Part shown: piece after piece, positions 12,153-23,250 of the stretch
Numbering within the stretch: position 1 is the stretch's first letter
Layout of the letters: each line of letters opens with the position of its first letter
Source: Siphonodentalium dalli
Taxonomy: Eukaryota; Mollusca; Scaphopoda; Gadilida; Siphonodentaliidae
Direction of reading: 5' to 3'
NCBI GenBank assembly: GCA_032622095.1
Contig: CP136065.1
Location: 96,231,343 to 96,295,342 of the forward strand
Length of the DNA stretch: 64,000 nt
Notes under the pieces: model-generated
Database searches by the model: none
What the model saw: the letters and a program-made list of their open reading frames with translations, nothing else
Told to the model about the DNA's origin: nothing
Position numbers and translations under genes: made by a program

Positions 12153-13022
12153 CAGGGTTCCTGCAAGCAAGGACTGATCAAATTTAAGGCTATTCAAGGC
12201 CGTTTCGCGACATTTTTCAGCTATTTTCAAGGCCCTTTGATACCCAAATTCAAGGATTTTCAAGGCCTTAAAATAAATTAATCAGTATTCTATCACACAT
12301 TGCCATGTTAGTAATTAGTAACATTACTCAGGTTGGGTACTATAATACCTGGTACTTTTCCCAGATTATTATACTCACACAATTCAATGCAGATAATCAT
12401 TTTTAGGTCCGACTACGAATGGAAATGGTAGCATCTTTTTTTTGTCCTTCAAAACTTTAAGATGTTTGTCAGATTTCACATGGGAATCCAACGCAGCTTT
12501 TCCCATGTTCGCCACGCTAAATGTTTTCAGGCAAAGTTTGCATTTTGCAGAATACCTGTCGCCCAGAACGATCATTAACCAGTCTTTGTAACTTTCGGAA
12601 GTTAACCAACAAACTTGGAATGTGCATTTCCCCATTTTTTATTGGTAATTATCAAAAACAATCATCGAAAAACAGTACACACACGACAACATTTTAGCAG
12701 ACTGACACGACAGTCACATGCGATAATACGTCGCGCTTTGCGATTGGCCAACGTCACTGCAACTATCCAATGAGAATGCTCGATACATCGCTGCTCTATT
12801 ATAATATAACTGCGCTATTTATATCTCGCTCCAATGCGGTCATTTACCGTAAACCCGGAAATGTAAGAGGTGATTAATTACGGATCATCGGCGTGTTGTT
12901 GTATCGCGAATATTTAAGGCTTTTCAAGGCCCATTGCCCATATTCCAGGATTTCAAGGCCTTGAACCACACCTTGTCAAATTCAAGGCCGTTCCTTGAAT
13001 CCAAGGCCCCACGGGAACCCTG
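12153..13022. mobile_element. hAT-like non-autonomous element nested in family C
   Basis: Inverted ends CAGGGTTCCTGCA and CGGGAACCCTG with repeated TTCAAGGCC motifs just inside. The flanking duplication is TATAG (12148-12152 and 13023-13027), only 5 bp rather than the 8 bp usual for hAT. The CAGGGTTCC ends and the BED finger inside support hAT. The uninterrupted CTATAGTCTC site seen in sister family C copies confirms the insertion point. Confidence 0.8.
12384..12635 (-). pseudogene. BED-type zinc finger fragment of a transposase
   Basis: An 83-residue open frame begins MGKCTFQVCWL and contains YKDWL, a CKLC pair, an aromatic TFSVANMGKAAL stretch and SHVKSDKH. The CxxC then HxxxxxH spacing with WL and a conserved GKAAL is that of a BED finger as found at the N terminus of hAT transposases. 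The catalytic RNase H-like domain is absent and the whole element is only 870 bp, so this is a stranded first exon or domain fragment without transposase activity. Confidence 0.75.
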
Positions 13023-13499
13023 TATAGTCTCAAATTAACATTGTTTTCAGTTAATTTTTCCCTTCTGTTCAGTTTTTTATCCCCTAATTTGGGGAACTTC
13101 AATCTGATTCTAGGTCTGACCGTCTCCCATAGCAGTTGGTACCTCATTCTGCAAATGTCAGACACACTATTTCAAGGCTTATTATACTGCTAGTGCAGAC
13201 AGATTCATGACTAAAATCCTGTGACACGTACTACAAGTAACTAGCGATATACTGGTACATTGTATTTCCATCCAGAATTGTGCAGATTGAGAAAATATAG
13301 CACATATACAGTATATACTGATATATACATCCCAATATTACAATTAACCATATACAGATTGATCATTTAGACATTATATTCTAGGCCATTTTTAACCATG
13401 TTTTTTGGATGTTACCTGGTAGTAAGTTAACAATGCATCATGCATGTTTCAACAAATAATGTGCTTTAATCAACATAAGAGGGCAAGGTTATCCTCTAG

Positions 13500-13928
13500 G
13501 GCAAGCCTGAGTTTAGTGTGCCTGTCATTTGCAGCATTAGGTCCCCAGAGGGAGAATTTAGTGATGCTATCCCGCACAGCATGCTAGAATCACTAAATTC
13601 ACCCTCTGGGGACCTCATTATCCATGGCCTCATCTGCTATGGGAGACAGAGTCAGATTGAAGTTCCCAAATGGTGAATATTTGATGTACACCAATTGGGA
13701 ACATCAATTATGCAATGTGTCTTCTGCCAATTTGCGGATATAGAAAAACTAAACTAAAAAAGATATATAATCTATGTGAAGACGTTTCTATAGAAATTTG
13801 ACAATAAAGAAACTTTCCAGAGAGGATGAATTTAGTGATGCTAGCCCACTATGCTAGATAGCGTCACTAAATTCCCCCTCTGGAGACGTCATTCTGCAAA
13901 TGACAGGCACACTAAACTGAGACTTGCT
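13500..13928. mobile_element. Family C element, full copy
   Basis: The ends are GCAAGCCTGAGTTTAGTGTG and CACACTAAACTGAGACTTGC. Subterminal hairpins lie at about 13540-13620 and 13820-13890. The interior has an AATTTGACAATAAAGAAACT block shared with 5795-5983. Confidence 0.85.
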
Positions 13929-14390
13929 CTAGGGAGGAACTCCATTACTATAGGATATCCTATAAGGTCGACCATGTACATGTAGGATATTCCTATAGTA
14001 ATTGATGTCCTCCTTGGAGAATTATCCTCCACCTCTTATATTGCTTATGCAACTCAACTACAATGATATAGCCACAACATCTCTTTCAACAGCATCACAC
14101 CCAGTGATGGCAATCCCAATACGCCCACAAGTGTGTCTTGTACTACTGTCATCGGCAAAAACAAACCATGTACTACAGTCATCAGCAAAAACGAACCAAA
14201 TGAAAAGCCACAAAAATTTAAATGAATGTCAATGCACATCTTTTAAGACAAGACATCCAACAGAGGACAGTTTTCCCACCCTTCACACAGGAAAGACATG
14301 CTAGTAATCTACTGGTAAATACTCTAATTAAAATGTCACATTATAGATATCATCAAATCAAACCATGATTTAGATCACAGCATCTCAAGT

Positions 14391-14754
14391 TTAACCTTTT
14401 ACCCAACAGAAGGGCCCTGTGCCAATGCATTCTCTTATATATGCGAGTCGACCATAGGTCGCCTCGCATATATAAGAGAATGCATTGGCTTAACACATTA
14501 AAAATTATAAAATTGTTAAAGAATGTAAGAAAAAATAGGCCAATGCATTCTCTTATATATGCGAGGCGACCTATGGTCGACTCGCATATATAAGAGAATG
14601 CATTGGCACAGGGCATAACTATCACAATGTGGTCAAGGAGCCGGTTCCAATGATATCCATATTTGTATGGTTCTATTGAGACAGACAGAAGATATTTTAG
14701 GCTGTTGAAGCTTTATTTGGCCGGTTTTGGCCGTTTTGTTGGGTAAAGGGTTAA
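14391..14754. mobile_element. piggyBac-type MITE with two 69-bp hairpins (copy A5)
   Basis: TTAA flanks ends CCTTTTACCCAACA and TTGTTGGGTAAAGGG. Two copies of the 69-bp hairpin lie at 14421-14489 and 14539-14607, separated by AATTATAAAATTGTTAAAGA. The right TTAA (14751-14754) is also the left TTAA of the next element. Confidence 0.85.
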
Positions 14755-15212
14755 CTTTTTCCATACTAAAGCATCATTGATAAGTAGTTATCCAATGGGA
14801 AACTTTCATACCATAGGTCATCTGTTGAACTTATTACCGTAATGCCCTAAATAATCAACTCCTTAACCACAGCAGATTTATGGGTAACTTTTCAGGATTT
14901 AGTCGGAAATATGGCTTGTTGCCATTCATCGGAAAGCTCACTGAGAGCTTTCCGATGAATGGCAACAAGCCATATTTCCGACTAAATCCTGAAACGTTAC
15001 CCATAAATCTGCTGTGGTTAAGGAGTTGATTATTTAGGGCACTACTGTATTAAACTTTTCCCTTAATAAATAGGGCTCCATCCTGCTGCTTTTATTTATC
15101 TGTCCTGTGCTCTTATCACCTAGCTTAACATCCCTCGAAATGAAAAATAGATCATTCCAATATATACTTTTATAAATGAATGGGATAATCCATTTAGTAT
15201 AGAAAGGGTTAA
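14751..15212. mobile_element. piggyBac-type MITE, family D, copy 2, carrying a nested element
   Basis: TTAACTTTTTCCATACTAAA left and TTTAGTATAGAAAGGGTTAA right. A family B palindrome sits inside at 14834-15049. CATCCCTCGAAATG and ATAGATCATTCCAATATATA match other family D copies in reverse. Confidence 0.85.
14834..15049. mobile_element. Palindromic MITE, family B, copy 3 (nested in family D)
   Basis: An intact palindrome with a CTCACTGAGAG centre. TA flanks it within the family D copy, so it is the younger insertion. Confidence 0.9.
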
Positions 15213-15268
15213 AAGAATGAGATATGAGAGAACATTTCCACTCTGACCATACTAGTACATCCAGTAGA

Positions 15269-15950
15269 TAGTTAAAGACATATTATGTACTTGTTTTGGT
15301 GCATGCGATATACGGTATATGAAACTGATAAGTTAGTATTCAGGTGCTATGATAACTGGAGGAATGTAACATTCTACTAACATCGCCGAAAATTTGAAGC
15401 AAATCGACCGTACCACTCCATAGAAAACATCGTCAGAACTACGCTCAATTGTAAATATTTACTACTCGATTCGGGACGCATCTATCGGCGATAAACTAGC
15501 GAAAACGATTTCGCCATCGAGAGTCACTTCATTTAATTAATAAATAGGAATGACGATATATAGGGGGTTATTAAAGACATATTATGGACTTGTTCGGTGC
15601 GTCAACATGGTCAGATAGTATTCAGGTGCTATGCCAACTGGAGGAATGTAGCATTATACTAGCATCGCCGAAAATCTCAAGCGAATCACCCATACCAGTT
15701 CATATATAGCATCATCTGAACTACACTCAATTGTAAATATTTACTTCTCGATTCCGGAAACAACTCTTGGCAATAAACTAACAAGAATGATTTTGCCACT
15801 GATAGTCACTGCATTTAATTAATATATAACAATGTTGGTGTGTGTTGTCAATTTGATTATACTACTTATAAAAAAATACTACTTTGAACAAGATTATTAT
15901 CCATTTGTATTTTATCACCCTACCGGAGTGTTTCACCTCACTTTAACTAA
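15269..15950. repeat. Tandem pair of a ~295-bp repeat (family I)
   Basis: Two diverged copies (15269-15563 and 15564-15832 plus tail) share TTAAAGACATATTATG, ATTCAGGTGCTATG, CTGGAGGAATGTA, CATCGCCGAAAAT, CAATTGTAAATATTTACT and GTCACT(T/G)CATTTAATTAAT. A GGAGTGTTTCACCTCACTTT tail follows. A third copy with its tail is at 28588-28978. Confidence 0.75.
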
Positions 15951-16458
15951 GCTAGGAGTAAGGACTTTTATAGTAGCCTCATTTTAATGTGCTTTTATCA
16001 TTTGTTCTTCATCTTCACTCAATGTAACAATGTGTAAATCACACCAGGGACATCAAAATCAAATTGGATTTCTACTATTCACAGGGATTAGGACAAAAGT
16101 AATTTTGTTTCCAATAACAATATTCAGAATTTGAGGACTTTGATATCATGTTTTTTTGTGTTTGTAAGTCAAAATAATGGGAAAATCTCAGAAGCTTAGA
16201 TCACCAAATAAAAACTATTTTTAGAATAACTTGGTCATTTAAAATTTTTGTTTTTATGTTTTTACTATGCAGCAGTTAACTGTGGGTCTCCACTCACTGC
16301 TTTTACAATGTACATGTAATGTCAAGTTTTGTTTAGGACAATGTCCTTGACTGATCAAGTGCTTAATTATAATCAGACTTGCCCCAGGTGACTAATAACT
16401 TTTTATCACATAATTAGCCCATATATCTGGCCTCATATTTTTAGTAAGATACATATAG

Positions 16459-16600
16459 AATATACGCATAGTGTTTCTGAATAACAAATTTAATCCACGA
16501 GTGGGATTGCTGATTTACACCACTCGCTGAAGCTCGTGGTGTAAATCGCCAATCCCACGAGTGGATTAAATTTGTTATTCAGAAACACTATGCGTATATT
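16459..16600. repeat. 142-bp near-perfect palindrome
   Basis: Arms of about 65 bp start AATATACGCATAGTGTTTCT and meet at a TCGCTGAAGCTC centre. The arms contain TTTAATCCACGAGTGGGATT. It adjoins the direct repeats at 16603-16858, which also carry TTTAATCCACTC. Confidence 0.85.
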
Positions 16601-16602
16601 TT

Positions 16603-16858
16603 GTTTATGCCACGATCTTTACAATGCGATGGATTCGTTCACGATCTTTACAATCTGATTGATTCGTTCAATTTTTATGGAGAAACTTTAATTACGATCT
16701 TTACAATGCGATGGATAAACACATTTCCGTTCAAATTGTATGGAGAAAGTTTAATCCACTCTGCGAAGTTTATGCCACGATCTTTACAATGCGATGGATA
16801 AACACTTTTCCGTTCAAATTGTATGGAGAAAGTTTAATCCACTCTGCGAAGTTTAATC
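16603..16858. repeat. Direct repeats of an ~85-bp unit
   Basis: Two to three copies of a unit with CACGATCTTTACAATGCGAT, GGATAAACAC, TTCCGTTCAAATTGTATGGA and GAAAGTTTAATCCACTCTGC. An open frame at 16601-16801 comes only from the repeat. Confidence 0.8.
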
Positions 16859-17256
16859 AACAATAGGCATGTTTAATCAACAGGTGTTGATTAAATGTAA
16901 AATTTAAACAGATGGCTTTATTTATATAGTAAGATAGGTATAAACATGTATTATTGGCACATGCCATGACCGTAAGAACTTAGTGTAATGGTATCAATTA
17001 ATGCCAATGCCGGAAATATAATTATGATATTCAATATGCTGAGTTATTTAGTGTTGACATTGAGATAAACATGGGTGATAAGGGTGATTTTACAATCATG
17101 CCACCATGAAAGTCACATTTAAAATGAAACTATATTTTTTCTTGAAGGTGTATTTACTTCCTCTCTGGTTGCGATAAGGAATCAATGTTAATCTTTTTTA
17201 ACCCCAGCCGCTTCTTGATTGTTATTCCTTTTTAAAATGTGATTATTTGATAAAAT

Positions 17257-17402
17257 GGATCTCAAATTAGTCGCAATTCTATACTAAATTTATTAATCTT
17301 GTCCACTAAATTTGAATCGAGCCTCGCTAAACCTCGGCTTGAATCAAATCTAGTGCACTTGGTTAATAAATATTGTATAGAATTGCGACTCATTAGAGAT
17401 CC
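17257..17402. repeat. Inverted repeat beside a Rab26 splice donor
   Basis: Imperfect arms of about 70 bp (GGATCTCAAATTAGTCGCAA left, its near complement right) meet at CGAGCCTCGCTAAACCTCGG. In the minus-strand transcript the hairpin starts about 30 nt after the donor of the exon at 17432-17473. Confidence 0.8.
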
Positions 17403-17431
17403 TCTATTTATTCTATATAACAATACACTAC

Positions 17432-17473
17432 CTGAAGTTTTACTTTTGTTCCATCTACTTCTACTATTTTGTT
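17432..17473 (-). CDS. rab26: Rab26 exon between switch I and switch II
   Basis: The 42-nt exon reads NKIVEVDGTKVKLQ on the minus strand, with acceptor TTTTCAG and donor GTAGTG. It corresponds to NKVLDVDGVKVKLQ of RAB26 and forms the beta2-beta3 hairpin between switch I and DTAGQ. It begins and ends in phase 0, as does its vertebrate counterpart, so it joins the P-loop exon (8.4 kb upstream) to either switch II exon. The very short length makes it easy to miss, but the residue match and both splice signals are clear. Confidence 0.93.
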
Positions 17474-17587
17474 CTGAAAATAAAAAAATAATTCAACGCA
17501 TGAATAAATATTGTAACCATAACATTTCCTATTGATGTCTGTAAAGATTCCTATCATTACAAGCCTTATATGGGCAGAAAGATAAAC

Positions 17588-17726
17588 TTAGATGATGCCA
17601 TGAATCCCCATATTATATTTCTCAGTTAATACATGTTACTTAATGATATATTTCACAGAAGACGAGTCCGGTTCCAGCTTGTGATTGCCTGATTTGAGCC
17701 AGATTCACAATTAACATTGAATTGAT

Positions 17727-17778
<52 letters not shown>

Positions 17779-18185
17779 AGAATCATGCAATCACGAACAG
17801 TGCTTCGACTTTAAGGTGCACAATAGCGCTTGTGTGCCTTAGTGAACCTGGGTTTGAACAGTTGGGACACAAAAAACTGTGCATTGTGATCTTGGACATT
17901 ATAGTTTATAAAGAAGAATAATACCCATAGGCACACAAAACAAAAATGGATTAAATGGTATACCTGGATCCAAAATCAGCACAAATAACTGTGAGCCTAA
18001 ATTTTTCAAATTCGAAGTACTGCTCACCCTGGAACCATGACATGTACTGTGAAATATATTATTAAGGAACCGGTGTACCACTATATCTCCCCCTGGGTAT
18101 CTTCCAACTCCCTGGGTATCTCGACCCCCCCCCCACCTCCTTTTAGGGTCGTAGCCATTCAGAGTAGATTCTTGGCATGATCTAA
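17588..18185. mobile_element. Inverted-repeat MITE, family M, copy 1, with a 47-G run
   Basis: The ends are TTAGATGATGCCATGAATC and, reversed, TTAGATCATGCCAAGAATC. Inside are 47 consecutive G (17731-17777) and 10 consecutive C (18125-18134). The left subterminal AACATTGAATTGATTAC matches copy 2 (18527-18545). Confidence 0.75.
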
Positions 18186-18323
18186 GACAAACTGTCAAAC
18201 TGTGAACGTGATAATTTTAGACATCAACACTCTGTTAGCAGGGAGTGTCTGGCAGATGGGTACGGCTTCATCAGTGTTCTCTGTCTGGAAATAGCCAGCA
18301 TACATGTACATGCATAGCACCAG

Positions 18324-18782
18324 TTAGATCATGCCATGAATCTCTACTCTAGCTACATGTACGTTCGAAGAAAGTACAAAACCTAGGAACTTTTTGATGT
18401 TCTGACCAACTTTATAACATTGAACAAACAAGGCAAGGAATATATACTTGTTCCTCAATAGTCTATTTTTTGACAGGAGAGGGTGGTCTCAGCTCAAGAT
18501 TGCGTGTTTTTTTAGCTGATATTGCAATAAACATTGAATTAATTACTCGGGAGAAATTCCGTGATTGTAAGCGATGAAAAACAGTCACTTAAATCGTACA
18601 ATTTCAAATTGGGACATTCATCTACTAGTGCATGAAATGCATTATTAAGGAACAGGTAATAACTAAGAAATATATTACTTGTGCTGCTTTTTCCATATTA
18701 TAATCTTCATTGTCAGAACATCAAAAAGTTCCGAGGTTTTGTTCTGGCTTGGCTAGAGCAGAGATTCATGGCATGATCTATC
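18324..18782. mobile_element. Inverted-repeat MITE, family M, copy 2
   Basis: The terminal inverted repeat is TTAGATCATGCCATGAATCT, followed by TACTCTAGC; an inner block GGAACTTTTTGATGTTCTGA is repeated in inverse near 18715. It is 138 bp from copy 1 and in the same layout. Confidence 0.85.
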
Positions 18783-19427
18783 ATCAGTGGGCTTCTAAAT
18801 CCTACCAAAATCGAATTTTACAAAAGACTATTTATCTCAGTTTATCTTTGGAAATTGAATTATTATAGCTGCCAATAACTTTACACAATAATCTGTTATA
18901 TCACAGTTGTTATAAAATGTAAACTTTCATATTGAAATACATGCTAGATGATGAGAAAAACATGATTTTATGGTGTTATATTAAATATACGACATTTTAC
19001 ATGATTTGAGAAGTAAAAATGATAAAGCTGTGGGATATGACATTTAGTTTTGTTGACTTCCGAAGCTTCAATTAGGCTCTGTCGCTCAGGATTAGGAAGA
19101 GATGCCCTCTCACCATTCTCTTCAAAACATTTCAATCAGAATTACCCTACCATGATGGGTTTTGAAAATATAAATATGACATACAACTGTGTTAACGTTA
19201 ACTAAAAATTTGCGGGAAACCCAGATACGACATTTTAGAACACAATTTTCCCTGAAAAATGCCATTAATACTCATTGAACCAGGCCTTAAGATATCGACG
19301 AGAATCACCGAATCGATTCTCGTAATGATTCTCGAGAAACTTTTCAATTTCCAGTGCTTTATGACCAACTTGATTCAGCATTTGATTCTTGCAAAATTAA
19401 ATGCATTTTGAGCCCCGGTGAACATCT
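18783..19427. other. Intronic DNA, nothing recognised
   Basis: AT-rich sequence without identifiable features. Confidence 0.4.
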
Positions 19428-19559
19428 TTAACTCGTTTGATGCCACAGGCTGAGCACCACAACAGGACGTCCCAGTGCCACAATATTGAAATAAGCTGGG
19501 AATTGATTGCAATTATGCAATGCGCAATAATGTGCATAAATTGGCATCAAAAGAGTTAA
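19428..19559. mobile_element. 132-bp TTAA-flanked mini-element
   Basis: TTAA at both ends, inverted repeat CTCGTTTGATGCCA against TTGGCATCAAAAGAG. A short piggyBac-type derivative with ends unlike families A and D. Confidence 0.75.
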
Positions 19560-19572
19560 CCTCTTGACTTCT

Positions 19573-19719
19573 ATAGTAATGCTCTAAGTAATCGACTCCT
19601 TAACCACAGCAGAATTATGGGTAACTTTTCAGGATTTAGTCTGAAATATATGGCTTCTTGCCGTCCATCGCCGAGAGCTTTCCGATGAATGGCAGCAAGC
19701 CATATTTCAGACTAAGTAC
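19573..19719. mobile_element. Palindromic MITE, family B, copy 4 (truncated)
   Basis: The left arm and the centre are present (GTCCATCGCCGAGAGCTTTC), but the right arm stops at GACTAAGTACTGAG and the right end is missing. Confidence 0.85.
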
Positions 19720-20058
19720 TGAGTATGGACATAAAATGTGATGCTGCGATACATTGTATGTCCATGAGTACAGACAAACATGTACTTCAGCACACTAGCA
19801 GTCAGATAAATGTTCTTTTTTACAGCTGAGTGTAGATATAAGAAATGGGTGTTGAGATTGTTGTGTTCCCAGGAGTATGGATGTCAGTTTGACTGACATT
19901 TTTATGTGTGGAATGCTTTTGCCTACATTCCACACAAAATGTCGGACTAACTTACATACATAATCAATGGAAAACAAGAGAATCAGCATCCATTTCTTAA
20001 ATAACTCTTTTTGACATGTATTCCTTCCAAGAAACATGCATGGCTACACTGTTTATTG

Positions 20059-20275
20059 TACAGTAATGCCCTAAATAATCAACTCCTTAATCACAGCAGA
20101 ATTATGGGTAATTTTTCAGGATTTAGTCGGAAATATCGCTTGTTGTCATTCATCGGAAAGCTCACACTGAGAGCTTTCCGATGAATGGCAACAAGCCATA
20201 TTTCCGACTAAATCCTGAAAAGTTACCCATAATTCTGCTGTGGTTGAGTAGTCAATTATTTAGGACATTACTGTA
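20059..20275. mobile_element. Palindromic MITE, family B, copy 5
   Basis: An intact TA-flanked palindrome with a CTCACACTGAGAG centre and arms as in copy 1. Confidence 0.9.
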
Positions 20276-20658
20276 TATTGTATTCACTCAGACATTTTAT
20301 AAGCTTTTCAATGACACAACATTTTCATATTGAGCAATTTGAGACATATAAATTAAGCATGCCCTTTTAAATGTTGTATTATTGCCGACAAAGCACGAAC
20401 AGACCTTTAATATATACACTGGCTTATAATCATGTATTTATATTGTCAAGAGAACAAAGGCCACAGTTGTATTTAATTCACTGGCAGTCTGGCTAGCATT
20501 GGAAATAATAGCCCGTGTGCAATGAACATCTATTAATAGGGTCGATCTTCAAGTGCCCAATTAAGGCATGGGGAGTATATCTACTGATGCATTCAATATT
20601 AGGCAAGAATAAGTAAACTCAACATAATTTGAATATATGTATGCACAAATATGTACAA
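20276..20658. other. Intronic DNA, nothing recognised
   Basis: No exon or repeat that could be supported. Confidence 0.4.
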
Positions 20659-21110
20659 GCCTTGAAATAGTGTATCTGTCATTAGCAGAATGAGGTCTCC
20701 AGAGTGAATTTAGTGATGCTATCCCGCACAGTGGACTATCATCACCAAATTCACCCTCTGGGGACCTCTTTCTGCTTAGGCCTCATCTTCCGGAAAGTTT
20801 ATATAGTCTCAAAGTAACATTGTTTTAGTTACTTCTTTGTCGGTTTCTATATTCCCTAATTTTCAGAAACTCCCTAATTTTCGGAACATAAAATGCATAA
20901 TCGAGGTGACAAATGGGTGAATATCACCAACTTCAACTGGGGAACATCAACCTGATCCTAGGTCTCCCATAGCAGTTGAGGCCTAAGCAGAATGAGGTTC
21001 ACAGAGAGTGAATATTGTGATGATTGCCTGCCACGTGGGATAGCGTCACTAAATTCACCCTCTGAGAACCTCATTCTGCATATGTCAGACACACTAAATC
21101 CAGGCTTGAA
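20659..21110. mobile_element. Family C element, full copy
   Basis: Left AAGCCTTGAAATAGTGTATC, right CAGACACACTAAATCCAGGC. Subterminal hairpins lie at about 20690-20780 and 20985-21075. The middle has CCCTAATTTTCAG and ACAAATGGGTGAATATCACC blocks. Confidence 0.85.
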
Positions 21111-21114
21111 TATG

Positions 21115-21328
21115 TACAGTTATGCTCTAAGTAATCGACTTCTTAACCACAGCAGAATTATGGGTAACTTTTCAGGATATAGTCGGAAATATGGCTTGTT
21201 GCCATTCATCGGGAAGCTCTCCCCGAGAGCTTTCCGATGAATGGTAACAAGCCATATTTCCGACTAAATCCTGAAAAGTTACCCATAATTCTGCTGTTAA
21301 GAAGTCGATTACTTAGAGCATTACTGTA
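21115..21328. mobile_element. Palindromic MITE, family B, copy 6
   Basis: An intact palindrome with a CTCTCCCCGAGAG centre, inserted 4 bp from the right end of the family C copy. Confidence 0.9.
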
Positions 21329-21666
21329 CAAATACCAGTAGAGCAGATAATGATTAGTACTTTGTATGAGGATTTATTATCCAGTGGCTGGAGGCGATAT
21401 ATACAGTCATTCACAAAAACATGGATCACAAACATTGCAAAAAGCGACATCAAATGTTTGCTGTACAGTTCCACACAATTACAAGTTTTACAACATATAC
21501 TGGCGATAATGATAATTAAGACACTTGGATCAGGTACATGCAATATTATTGACTTATTATTAACTAACTATAGTGTCTCTGATTTGGATGATGCAGATGG
21601 TAAAGGTACATGTACACATAATAGTTTCTAAGACACCTCCTATAATTAGAGATGATCTATATTAAA

Positions 21667-21945
21667 TATAACCCTCCATGACTGGAGCTTCCTGAAATTT
21701 TGCGAAAACCCTGTGCCAATGCATTCTCTTACAATTTATGCAAATCTGACATAGGGAGCCTCACATGTATAAGAGAATACATGTACATTGGCCTAACAAC
21801 ATTTATCTTGACATTGTAAGCCAGTGCATTCTCTTGTATATGCAAATGCAATGCTCCCTATGGGAAACTCGCATATTTTAGACAATGTGCTGGAACAGAA
21901 TCTTTAATGCTGCACCAGCACAACTCTGATCATGAAAACTCAGAG
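21667..21945. mobile_element. piggyBac-type MITE, family A, decayed copy 6
   Basis: The ends are decayed (AACCCTCCATGACTGGAGC left, ATCATGAAAACTC right). Two broken hairpins of the TGCATTCTCTTA type and the TTAATGCTGCACCAGCACA block are still visible. Confidence 0.6.
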
Positions 21946-22234
21946 TAAAGAGTCATTGCCATTGATTTGAAAGCTCAAAGTACATGCAGGTCAAATATCC
22001 TACATGCAGACAGGTGCACATGACTATGTACGCATGCACCATTGATTCTTTATAATTGTTTTCAACAGTTATCATACATTCAAGTTCGCTTAAACTTAAA
22101 GCAGCTTGTTATATATCGAATGGTTTTAGTGGAAGGACACTTAATTGGACTAAGACAGTCCTTGAAATTGTCATTTTTCTTCTATGGCATTTCATTAGAA
22201 CTCCATGATATTCTTTATTGGTTTCTGCGGTAGA

Positions 22235-22472
22235 TACAGTAATTCCCTAAGTAATCGACTCCTTAACCATTGCAGAATTATGGGTAACTTTTCAGGATTT
22301 AGTCGGAAATATGGCTTGTTGCCATTGAAGCCATTCATCAGAAAGCTCTCGCCAAAGCTCTCGGCGAGAGCTTTCCAATGAATGGCAACAAGCCATATTT
22401 CCGACTAAATCCTGAAAAATTACCCATAATTCTGATGTGGTTAAGGAGTCGATTAATTAGGGCATTACTGTA
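22235..22472. mobile_element. Palindromic MITE, family B, copy 7 (longer centre)
   Basis: Intact ends and arms. The centre is extended by a small duplication (GCCATTGAAGCCATTCATC and two GCTCTCG motifs), making it 22-25 bp longer than the other complete copies. Confidence 0.9.
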
Positions 22473-22689
22473 ATTCTGAGGGCTGCAGTTATCATATTTT
22501 AGCATTTTATGCATTAACGTTAACACACTGATTCACAAACAAAAATGCAGCATTATTTGTTAGTCACGGTATTAAATGATCGATATTTTATTTACATGAT
22601 ATACAATGTAGTTAAATAATGTGATGTTGAAGTGTGAACTGTATAGCTGAGTTTGACGGAGGGGCCCAGTGGCAGGGGATTGCCCTAAT

Positions 22690-22795
22690 TTGGGCCCATC
22701 AGAAGGTGAATTTAGTGATGCTAGCCTGCTGCGCAGTGTAGCGTCACTAAATTCACCCTCTGGGGACCTCATTCTGCAAATGCCATATCTTGAGG
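22690..22795. mobile_element. Family C hairpin fragment
   Basis: A single hairpin, GGTGAATTTAGTGATGCTAG and its complement, ending GACCTCATTCTGCAAATG and CTTGAGGCC. No left end was seen. Confidence 0.7.
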
Positions 22796-23250
22796 CCTGA
22801 GTTGTATGCTTTTGTCATGTACATTCCTGTAATTGAGTTACGGATAGGTCAATATATTATACAAATAAATACACAGATCCCCACATTGTGTCACAATGTG
22901 TGTTCCTGCAATAACCGTATCGTAGTCGCATGGGTGCGATGGTGTATAAAGAATAGCGCAAGAGATTATCCTTGGCCTGATGATGGTGACATTTCAAACG
23001 CTCATTTGAAGTCATTTCAACAGCCTGTAGAATGGAATGATCATTTTAGCCATAGGGAAGTTCAATCAATTACATGTACTTGTGGGGGTGTCATGACGGT
23101 TTTGAGTTTCTGAGGTATTAATGTCGGAGGATCGGAATGATATCATTGATTTCCAGAAAACAAAGTATGAAGCCAGACAATCCTGATTCATCGACTCTCT
23201 AACAGGATTGTCAACTCATGCACTCGTACCTTAAAATGGCATACCGGTAT
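22796..23250. other. Intronic DNA with an unassigned open frame
   Basis: A 107-codon open frame on the plus strand (22790-23113) has no recognisable motif and no splice context, and is probably chance. Confidence 0.35.

Larger units (their letters stand above)
11990..13180. mobile_element. Family C element split by a nested insertion
   Basis: The left end is CAATCTGGAAATAGTGTGTC with its hairpin at about 12025-12118; the right end is GACACACTATTTCAAGGCTT. The interior is interrupted at 12153-13022 by a hAT-like element. Without it the body matches 7434-7878 and 20659-21110. The right-hand hairpin has largely decayed. Confidence 0.85.

Noticed and set aside
13023-13140. Separate gene-like frame on the minus strand near 12953-13165
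   Set aside because: It straddles the junction of the hAT-like insertion and family C sequence, so it is a chance fusion of repeats.
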